From NCBI GenBank assembly GCA_907163375.1, contig CAJQUW010005703.1:310001-374000 (forward strand): a stretch of DNA of 64,000 nt, given 5' to 3'. Made by a program: the position numbers and the translations under genes. Below, piece after piece: positions 55,572-64,000 of this stretch (position 1 is the first letter of the stretch; the number at the start of each line of letters is the position of its first letter). Source of the stretch: Prostheceraeus crozeri. Taxonomy: Eukaryota; Platyhelminthes; Polycladida; Euryleptidae. The notes below the pieces were generated by a model. It saw only the letters and a program-made list of their open reading frames with translations, searched no databases and was not told the DNA's origin.

Positions 55572-57266
55572 CACTCGATGAAACAGAAAAAAGGTTGAAT
55601 GTAACAGAAAAGTCCCGCTTTAGTACAGAAGGATAATGAAAACTTGAATTATACATGAAATACGACTAAAAAATACGTAGGCTGTTTGAAATTTACCCGT
55701 TTCTGTACAAAGTTGTTGGGACAGTTCCACGAAGCACTGGATGGAATAAGTTAACTTGGTGTAGACTTCTATGAAATATTCTTGCGCTATACCAGATAGT
55801 GCATAGATTTCTTCGGTCGCTGTGTATTAAATAATGAAGTTTATTCTTTCAAAGTGAAGATGAATTTCAAAGTGCGCAGTAAATAGTCTTTATTTATCTC
55901 CATTGTATTTGTATTTGCATTGTAGATATCCTGGCACTTTATTTTAAAGCAGATTATTGCCCGCGCGGGAGATCATACTTACTCCACTGCACTGGAAGGA
56001 GCGTCATCTACGCCAATCATGAGTGCTCCTGTCATGTTTTAGTATAGACTATGAATAGAGATTTCTACAATTGATCAAGCTAAATTTCTATTCAAATGCT
56101 CTTGATAATCACAGACATATCAATGGCAATCTGTCCTTGATCATCATAGCACGTCGTTAAATACAATTCTCTACGCAACTCGTGCATGAAATCGAATCAT
56201 CATAGCATTCGAACTCGCTAGATTTTAATGGCCTCACCCTAGATATCCAACTCGTGGAATGCTGTAAAGAAGCAATTATATTTTTAGGTCTACTCCTTAC
56301 AAATTCAACTTTGTAAAACCTAAAGTGAGAGATTTATTCATCGGCGATTTTCGCTTCAGAATCCGTCGTAGACTCCGAACGTGTATTTCATTGACATTTT
56401 TCGCGCTAATTCATTTGACAACAATGTTAGCGTTTCGTGACGTTCATCCATACGCTTTCTAAAAATTTTTAACTTCCAACGACTTAACATTATTGGGTTT
56501 GATTTCAGCGATACAGTGAAGCTTCAAATGAAAATGGCGGTTCCCCAACACTTTGTTTATCTAAACATTAAAGCTGTCAGACAGAAGGTTTCGGTAAAGA
56601 CCGCACGCCATTAATAATATCCCTCATCAACGACTGACAAGACAAGTGATAAGTTTCGAGTTTTTAACGACTTTATGTTTCATTCAGGCCATAGAGAGAT
56701 GAAATTATACAGCACGCGTCAACTGCGCCGAAATTTCTACTCAAATGGCAAACAATGTGGCGAGAAATGATTCAAGGTCATCCATTTTTTACTGCTTCAC
56801 TTTCGTTGGATTACCGTATTCTCCAAAAAAGTAACCGGCGGGCTCTATTCGAGGCAGGGATTGCAAAAATTGATTGCAACTTTATTGATTTTTTCAATTA
56901 ATTATTTGAAAATAGAATGCATCCAATTAATCAAAGTTGCAATTACAAAGCAAGTAACCTAGAAAAATGAAGAATTCATGTAAATCTTTAATATTGCCGG
57001 TGATTCGTCCGTTCTTGAGAGACAATACACCGGAACTGGAGAGTGACAAGAATTGCAAACTACATGCTTGCAAGAATTGCAAGAAATGCAAACTGCATGC
57101 ATACTGCATCCTCAAGATACTCTGGTGGACAATCGATCCCCAGCTACTTGCCTAAATGCCGGCAGTCACAATTGTGACAAGATATCATTGATCATAACTG
57201 CTATGACAAATGATGTGCAGTGGTGAGGGTTTGATCCTGCCAGTATGACACAGTCGCATGTAGGTG
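55572..57266. other. unassigned DNA
   Basis: Only short GCAAGAATTGCAA-type repeats at 57045-57105 stand out. Confidence 0.4.
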
Positions 57267-57335
57267 GCTCGTGGCTCGATGGTAGAGCAGGCAGTAATTC
57301 TGCCAGACGCACATCTTTTGCATGTCAGTTTGATA
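57267..57335 (+). other. tRNA-like remnant
   Basis: TGGCTCGATGGTAGAGCAGG contains a good D-arm (GCTC, loop, GAGC) and box A; GGCAGTAATTCTGCC could be an anticodon arm. The T-arm (CAGTTTGATA) does not pair, so it is a tRNA pseudogene or SINE head rather than a functional tRNA. Confidence 0.3.
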
Positions 57336-57490
57336 TATCGTTTATTTCATTTCATTCTATTGTTGATAACAAAAATTGATGTGGTAATGTTATAACGATA
57401 TCATATATTACCCATCATAGAAATCAAACATGTCGTTTCTGTGCTGACTTACGTAATAAATCAGGGTATTATTTACACAGAAATTGACAA
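57336..57490. other. unassigned DNA
   Basis: Nothing recognised. Confidence 0.4.
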
Positions 57491-57724
57491 CAATAAAACC
57501 TCTAGAATGGAGATTAAGCTTCATGCAATGCACAATAACGGCACATAAATCGCACGCATTTTCACTTAGATGCACCTGCTAACGTCTGTATCATTGGGTT
57601 AGAATCAGTCACATGAGTAAATCGAAGCTTTTCATTGGTTCTTCATGCCCCAACTTAGTTCCCCCGGATGTGAGACCTTGAGTCAATTTCCATTCTAGCG
57701 AACTTCAGATAAACAGTTTATTAC
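57491..57724 (+). repeat. rep-T element
   Basis: Limits AATAAAACCTCTAGAATGG and CCATTCTAGCGAACTTCAG with AGTTTATT suggest imperfect terminal inverted repeats around CTAGAATGG. Related copies at 41333 and 54239. Confidence 0.7.
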
Positions 57725-57950
57725 TATGACTTTTTATGATGTAGAACCAAGTGAAGTGAGAATGAAGTGAGATGAATAAACAAGTAATAGAAAATTGAGG
57801 CATGAAAGCATATATTTATAAATAGTGTATTGCCGGAGATAGCGTGAGCTCTTTTATTCACACGCGCTCGCTATGTCAGCAACCACATAACAGAAGCACA
57901 ATTCTCCTGCTTTTAGATCAATACATGAAAGCAGCACAATTTCTAATATC

Positions 57951-58027
57951 GGATCAGTCTGATGATGAAGCAAACGTCATATGCAATGAATTCACTATTG
58001 AATGCAAGGCACTCGATAATAGTAACC
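57951..58027 (+). repeat. direct repeat with shared reading frame, left copy
   Basis: Translated it reads DQSDDEANVICNEFTIECKA then LDNSN. The right copy at 58551-58657 reads DQSDDEPNVIRNEIAIECKA then LNNSDILTIAETIYR and a stop. Eleven base differences were counted over 25 codons, none at a second codon position. Unknown family; possibly an exon or coding transposon remnant. Confidence 0.5.
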
Positions 58028-58548
58028 CACAGATTAGATTGTTTAAGCGCATCACTTTGCTAGAAGTACAAACTGATTCAAAACGATGGCACATGCAGGA
58101 ACTTACTAAGTGGGCAAAAAGAAATTTTTAATGCCTTGCAGAGATAGGAAAAATAGTCGTGCGTCGCTTGCGGATTGCTGTGAATTCCTTCAAAATGCTC
58201 CCATCGCCACGATTCCTTCAGATTGGAAGAATTCAGATCATTGCGCAAACGTTTTCTTGATGATGTTGGGGTCTCCGATCATTAATAAAAAAGCTAGCAG
58301 GTGCACGAAAAAACGTTCAGAAACTTCTCTGTAAAACTTGACATCGTCTGTGTCTCTTTGCTGTGTGATCCAGTTGATAACAGTCACTGAAACTTCGCAC
58401 AATTTGGCGTGTTTGATGTTGAACTAGCTGCTCATTGTTCGATTGCTATGGTATTATGTTAGCAGATTGTGCCATTTCATTAACGTTACATGTTCCAATG
58501 TTTCCTTTCTAGTCAAACGGAAGAAGAGACGACCTGTCTAATTCTCTG
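58028..58548 (-). mobile_element. hAT-N1 element, complete length
   Basis: From CACAGATTAGATTGTTTAAG to GACGACCTGTCTAATTCTCTG, 521 bases, all family blocks present. It lies between the two copies of a ~77-bp direct repeat and has no 8-bp duplication of its own. Confidence 0.85.
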
Positions 58549-58550
58549 GC

Positions 58551-58657
58551 CGGATCAGTCGGATGACGAGCCAAACGTCATCCGCAATGAAATCGCTATT
58601 GAATGCAAGGCACTCAACAATAGTGACATCCTGACGATTGCAGAAACCATTTACAGA
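58551..58657 (+). repeat. direct repeat with shared reading frame, right copy
   Basis: CGGATCAGTCGGATGACGAG onward; see the left copy at 57951. The frame runs 10 codons past the shared part to a TAG. Confidence 0.5.
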
Positions 58658-58744
58658 TAGGTTGCCACAAAGTTAGTGATCACTGACCAAGATTGACTTA
58701 ACAGTCGTTCTCTGCTCCCCCTTTGTGGGTTAGTGATGCCGTTA

Positions 58745-58990
58745 GAGATTTGTCAGCCTGACAGTGTTTCGGTGCGGTGGACCCTGACCGCTGAAGTTCG
58801 TGGGTTCTCTAATAACAACAGCTTCTACAATGCGCGCGCTTGACCAATCACACAAGCCAAAGAGAGAAGAACATCTAGGGCCTATGTCAATCTCTACCGC
58901 TTACTACCATTGCATACGATGGCTATGATAGGATTATGTCCACTTTAGACTAATCCAGATAATGCAAATGAATCTATCTCTGTGGTTCCA
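58745..58990 (+). repeat. rep-U fragment
   Basis: ACAATGCGCGCGCTTGACCA, CAAGCCAAAGAGAGAAGAAC and AATGAATCTATCTCTGTGGT then TCC match one half and one end of the rep-U family. Confidence 0.65.
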
Positions 58991-60213
58991 AATTAAATCG
59001 ATTTATCAAATTAAATTCGATTGCGTTTCAATGCAATTCTCTGAAAAATCGTTGCCTCGTTGGCCATGGCCCCGTTCCCCACTCTAAGAATGTCGAATCG
59101 GAAAGATCATCTGACTTTTCTTTCTCTAGATCTGTCAGAACAACATGCTGCTGATAAGATCCATATCCCCATCCACCATCTCGGAGACATTATGAGCATG
59201 TGATGCGGCACATGAGAAGGTTTGATTTGGGCGTTTTTATTTCCTCTTTCTGTGGTTGTGCATTGGTTTGACTGGTCCGTGAACAGGGTATTGCATAGAA
59301 ATAGATTGCCTTTTGAAGTTGACTAGAGTGGAAATCGACTCAAGGTCGTGGTACAGCCGATTGCAGTAAAGTAGCCAGTGAAAAGCTGATTCTTACTTAC
59401 TAATGAGATCCCTGACAAGTGTATCTAAGGGTACCGCTATTGTACATAATGTCCAGCGGTTAGCTATCCTCCTGGTATAGGGTTGGGATATCTACTTCTT
59501 GAAATACTAAAATGTGGCAACTTCTGCCCTTTTTTGCGCAAATAACTAAATTATTTCCGAACATGAAGCGAACAGAAGTTGCTGGTGCAATATTGTGGAC
59601 ACAAGCTGACTGAGGCAAAGGCATTAAAATGCTTTATTGCAACTGTTGTAGAAAATAATCAGCTTAGTTGAATTGATGTTTGCAGTATTAAAAGTGATTT
59701 GACATTTATTTGAAAAGACGAAGAGTCGAAGATGTCAAATATTCAGTTTAACTTCATCTTTTATCCGAAGCATCTGATCGCAGATCGGAGCTCTAATACT
59801 AAAAAAATGTAGAAAAGAATTTGATTTTGACCTTAGAAGCATGAATAGATTATTCATTTATTTCTGTTGTTCTGTCTAGAGAAAAAAATAGCCTAAAATG
59901 TTTTGATGAGCTCAGTCACTCGTTTTATTTTGGAAAAGCAATTGCAAGGATTATGAAAAAGGCATATTTAGTTTCAGCATAGGTAATGTGAAGGCTCTTT
60001 CACTCTTATAAGAATATTGCATGACAAAAGTAAAATTGCAAGAGGCACAACAATCAATTGCCATGTTGTGCATCGCCGTCAATAACAAACAAAAGTCCAG
60101 TCTTCTTTAAGACAACGAACAAAGAATAGCCAATTCACCACGGAAATGGAAAGAAAATTATTGAAAACAAGGTCGCTAAACAGTATCATCATAGACTTCT
60201 CGGTCTGTAAGAT
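58991..60213. other. unassigned DNA
   Basis: A weak rep-T-like stretch (AGAGTGGAAATCGACTCAAG) near 59325-59345; otherwise nothing. Confidence 0.4.
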
Positions 60214-60733
60214 GGAACCACAGAAATAGATTCATTTTCGTGTAGGTTAGTCTAGAGCGAACACAATCCTATCCCAGCTACTGTATGCAAAAGTCTCAAG
60301 CGATATGAGGGAGGCATAGATATTCGTCTCTCTATGACTCATGTGATTGGCCAAACACATGATTGGATTGGCGCATTACAGAAACAGCTCGCATCAACGA
60401 ACCCGTGAACTTCACCGGTTAGATTGCAGGCAAACCTATCAAGTGGAAAATACGGAATAAGTGGAATATCTTTAACTACGTTATCTTTGGTCACGATTTC
60501 GTCACATTGAAATATTAGTCACACCACTCCACTCTTCACGATCTAAATTTGCTGTCTGTGTGCGTTTAATGTGATGTCAATCTTCCATCGCGTCAGAATT
60601 CAGGTCTGACTTTGCATTTCGTCCAGTTGATCTGCCTACCTCTCGAGATTTGTTCTGGTCGTGACCATCAGTATTGAGGAAAGTCATCTCTAGACACAAA
60701 CACGCAGATAGAGCATTTTATCTCTGTGGTGAG
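60214..60733 (-). mobile_element. rep-U element, complete length
   Basis: GGAACCACAGAAATAGATTC to TTTTATCTCTGTGGT give terminal inverted repeats. The interior matches 31597-32000 inverted. About 520 bases, no coding domain; no clear target duplication. Confidence 0.75.
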
Positions 60734-61212
60734 AACTTGACAACAGGACAAAATTGTATATTTGCATCACAGTCTGCATTGTTATTCCTGTAGAAACATA
60801 GCCATAGAAACATTCATTAGCATAACTTATCAATCAATTTTTCTCAAACTTTTTGTTGTTATATTGCTTCATGTCAACATTTCAGAGTCGCTTATTTTCA
60901 TTCAGATTTGAAAAGAATAATTGAGTAATTCATTGAAGCGTCTCTAAACTCCATAGCGAAGAGAGAATGTTACGAAGTGCATTATTTGTCGTGAATAAAG
61001 TCATTTATATTATTCAAAGTTCTGAATCCTCATTGTGTTACAGACATCTGTCACTGCTTGTTTTCCTTGAGGATTGACAATCGTCATTTCATTTGCCATT
61101 AACATTCCGCTGTCGACTTGAACGTACTTCTACACTCCTCTTCACAATAGTTCAACTATCTGAAGTTACTTATGCTCTCATTTCAAAAAGATTTATTTCC
61201 AATGATTGAGTT
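60734..61212. other. unassigned DNA
   Basis: Nothing recognised up to the sharp left edge of duplication copy 2. Confidence 0.4.
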
Positions 61213-61811
61213 CTGTCGAGTGATCATGATTGTAATGCAGAAGGAATGATGGTATTTCACAGATTCTCAGTGTCATGACAGCCTTGGAGATTTAATGTCT
61301 GTTAAATTAGCAATTCGATGGGTTCCTATTACTTTCATGCTCAACCTCAAGAGAATTTTCTTAAGCGTGATCATACCACATGCAACCTGCCACTGGCAGA
61401 GCAATATCACATAATCAAAGACAATGATTTCAATTAACTTTGAAAGATGTAAATGGTTCCACATCACTATTCAGATTCAAGAAATAAAACATGAATTTAG
61501 TGAATCATAAAATCATGCCGGTGAAAATTGAATTAAAAACTTGAAATTTCAACCAAGAGAGCAGGAATAATATCGCGACTTTTTCATGAAGGCTTCCATT
61601 GTAATACGGATCATGAGATTCCCTTGATAATCAACTTAATTTCCGCTTAGTTAGGATGCTTATTAGCAAAGATTCATTCCTTTTGATATCCAACTTGTTT
61701 CATGCTACTTATATAGGGGAGTCATCTCGGTAGTATATAGATTTGCATAATTTTGACTTTTTTAAAACTGCTCAAATAATTTTTTGGACCACGGGAACGT
61801 AATCTCCGCAA
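61213..61811. repeat. hAT-N3 part in copy 2
   Basis: Identical to 50182-50780 as far as I can see; the CATAGAGTAGG end is absent because the duplication starts inside the element. Confidence 0.85.
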
Positions 61812-62091
61812 AAAGCGGGCACTTGCGCAAGTGTTCGACCAGCAGCTGACAACACTGCCCAACTACCCATGACGTGTGCCGTTATGAGTGCGTACATGCA
61901 ATGCACGTCATGGGTAGTTGGAGAAGTGTAGCAGATTTGGCTTCGGACTCAAAGGGCTAGAGACCACGAAAGCGCTCGTCTTCTTTTACTAATGAATTTG
62001 CTAGCGGGCATCCTTGTTTTCAAATGTATTCGAACCCGGTACTTTGACCTCGGTTGCCCAAGTCGCTAACCACTCCACTATCGAAGCAGTT
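61812..62091 (-). mobile_element. SINE-2 in copy 2
   Basis: Same sequence as 50781-51060. Confidence 0.6.
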
Positions 62092-62544
62092 GGATGTGAG
62101 CTGAATTCTAATGCCCTGATGACCGACTGTGTCATGACTTTACCCTCACCCGAAGCGTCGGTGATTAGCTGGTAGTATAGAAGGAAATAAGTTGTATTTC
62201 AAGCCTTCATCTCCGCTAGTGTCATCAGAATTGTTCAAATCTGCCGCAGAGTATTTGGGGATTCGATCGCAATGCTAATTCAAAATTTATATTCTTCCGG
62301 TGTTTGCTTACCATCAATGACTTCATGAAATGGCTGTGAACCGCCACGCGATGTCAAATGAACATTCTTCGAGCAAACAACATTACTTTTATTGGCGACA
62401 AAATCCCGTTAGTCTTCCAACATTAATCAAATTCACAAGGTTATCAAGGCGCTCAAGAAATCACTCGTATGCACAGAATTAGACAAGTCGTGTCTTCTTC
62501 TGTTTGACAAGAAAGGAAGCATAATCATTAGGCATGTAGCCTAA

Positions 62545-63270
62545 TAGTCCGGCAGCCAGAACGAGTTTCTGCAGGGAACGAGGCCGAAAATGAGACTTTC
62601 ACAGAATGATGTACACCCTATGCCTACTACGAAACGGTGCGTCTGCCGAGTTCTAGTGAGTTCCTCTTCTTGTCAGACAGGATCAAAGAAAAACACATGT
62701 AAATCCAATGGGACGCAGATTGCAGTTTTTGGCTAAAATGAAATTTTCTATTTTTTCTCTGATTAAACGAAAAGTTCTGAGCCAAAAGTTACAATTTTTG
62801 ACATGGAATGTCTTCAGATCATTTCCTTTCATGTTCATGCACCCCTGTCTATAAAGCTAAGCACATTCAGATTTGGCGAGCTTCTTGATGTCGGCAAACA
62901 CAAACATTTTGTGCACCTTTATCCTCATTCAACCACATTCTCACATACATCGCCGATCAGAATAATGATAATGGCACATGCACATCATAGGAAATGGTCT
63001 GAAGACATTCCATGTCAAATATTATAACTTTTGGCTAAGTACTTTTCGTTTAATCAGAGAAAAAATAGAAAATTTCATTTTAACCAAAACTGCAATCTGC
63101 GTCCCATTGGATTTACATGTGTTTTTCTTTGATCCTGTCTGACAAGAAGAGGAACTCACTAGAACTCGGCAGACGTGCCGATTCGTAGTAGGCATAGGGT
63201 GTACATCATTCTGTGATAGTCTCACTGTCGGCCTCGTTCCCTGCAGAAACTCGTTCTGGCTGCCGGACTA
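62545..63270. mobile_element. FB1 in copy 2
   Basis: Same as 51537-52262, with TAA on both sides. Confidence 0.9.
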
Positions 63271-63339
63271 TAATGAAATGGCACAATCTTCTGACATAAT
63301 ACCATAGCAATCGAACAATGAGCAGCCAGTTCATCATTT

Positions 63340-63993
63340 GTAGGTTACAGAACGAGTGATAGATCGAGACCGCAAGCCGAGATCAATCTAGAGTTCCGTA
63401 ACATAATTGTTGTACACTGTTTTGCGCTAGCCGTGTTTGCAAGTGATTTATTAAACTCCGAGAACTTAATTCTTGTTTTAACAACAAAGAACAGTTTCCA
63501 GATGTTTGCAGATTGAATAGCACCTCTTGCATGCGGGCGCATAGATATCTGACAGGTAAACAACAGAGATTGATGCCTGTGGATGTCAAGCAATCAACGG
63601 CACTTCCATAGAGCAATTAACTTTAAATAACTACAGTCAAGTGATGTTGAATCATTCCATGTCTGACTTAAAATTGACAGTTGTCGACAAAGAATGGCTG
63701 CTGTTGAGAAAAAATTGGTTGTTCTTGTTCTGATTAGCGCCGTTAATTTAGTGGCAAACATGCATCTTAATGTAAATTCGCTGAAATAGACATGGAAATT
63801 TGACAATTAACTGTTGATTGAAGAATTGCAATTGAAGAATCCATGTGGTCACAAAGAGAAAACTGATGGTTTGCAAGTAAATTGCTGTTACAGCACTTGT
63901 TAATAGTGTATTCTGCAAGCGATTTGCAGATCGAGTTGGAAGAAACAAAAGCGACACTGTAACAACATATGCAAAAAGTCAGTATACAACAAT
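63340..63993. mobile_element. unidentified insert in copy 2
   Basis: Same as 52332-52985. Confidence 0.6.
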
Positions 63994-64000
63994 AAACACG

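Larger units (their letters stand above)
61213..64000 (+). repeat. segmental duplication, copy 2 (runs off the window)
   Basis: Begins abruptly at CTGTCGAGTGATCATGATTG, inside what was the hAT-N3 element in copy 1, and follows copy 1 base for base apart from the 23-base gap near 62345 and one substitution at 62378. It contains copies of the hAT-N3 part, SINE-2, hAT-N1, FB1 and the unidentified insert. Confidence 0.95.
62472..64000 (+). mobile_element. hAT-N1 in copy 2, partial
   Basis: Starts CACAGAATTAGACAAGTCG with the same nested inserts; its right end lies beyond the window. Confidence 0.85.

Noticed and set aside
57267-57335. Functional tRNA gene
   Set aside because: D-arm is good but the T-arm does not pair; listed only as a remnant.

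Overview
This is 64 kb of AT-rich eukaryotic, almost certainly animal, DNA. It has no operons or ribosome-binding sites. It is packed with tRNA-derived SINEs, miniature hAT elements with 8-bp target duplications, foldback elements, Tc1/mariner and pogo relatives, Penelope-like retroelements, a LINE tail and minisatellites. Nothing in it fixes the species; a marine invertebrate is a reasonable guess from the repeat mix, but only a guess. I find no convincing host protein gene. The one intact long coding region is a 453-residue pogo-like transposase at 9217-10578.

Layout. 0-7 kb: SINE, 84-bp minisatellite, hAT-N3 copies. 7.1-8.3 kb: a near-perfect palindrome (364-bp arms) inside a decayed foldback element beside a hAT-N1 remnant. 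8.8-10.9 kb: the pogo-like element, with subterminal repeat arrays, sitting in the loop of an older palindromic element. 11.5-15.6 kb: 31-bp and 29-bp minisatellites, a hairpin element and a hAT-N1 copy. 17-20 kb: broken Penelope-like, Tc1 and mariner pieces. 21.7-27.1 kb: hAT-N3 and hAT-N2 copies, a SINE head and a CT-rich satellite. 27.6-32 kb: hAT-N1, a 5'-truncated LINE with a perfect 18-bp target duplication, a Penelope-like fossil. 34-40 kb: nested insertions (hAT-N4 and a palindromic MITE inside a foldback element; a TCGA-flanked element inside hAT-N2 inside a SINE). 40-48 kb: more MITEs and a 1.77-kb inverted-repeat element carrying Ty3/gypsy-like pol remains. 48.6-49.3 kb: a higher-order minisatellite. 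50.2-53.0 kb: a block repeated almost identically from 61.2 kb to the window end. 53.4-61.2 kb: scattered SINEs and MITEs.

How it fits together. The short elements carry no transposase of their own. hAT-N1 to N4 (ends CACAGAATTAGA, CACAGAATTAAA, CATAGAGTAGG, TAGACCCCTGCG) imply one or more hAT transposases elsewhere in the genome; only the pogo-like element could move itself. Nested insertions with clear target duplications give relative ages: SINE is older than hAT-N2, which is older than the TCGA element; hAT-N1 is older than the foldback element, which is older than the 11-kb-spaced duplication. Family labels (hAT-N1, FB1, rep-T and so on) are mine, for cross-reference only. All calls come from reading the sequence; no database search was run.
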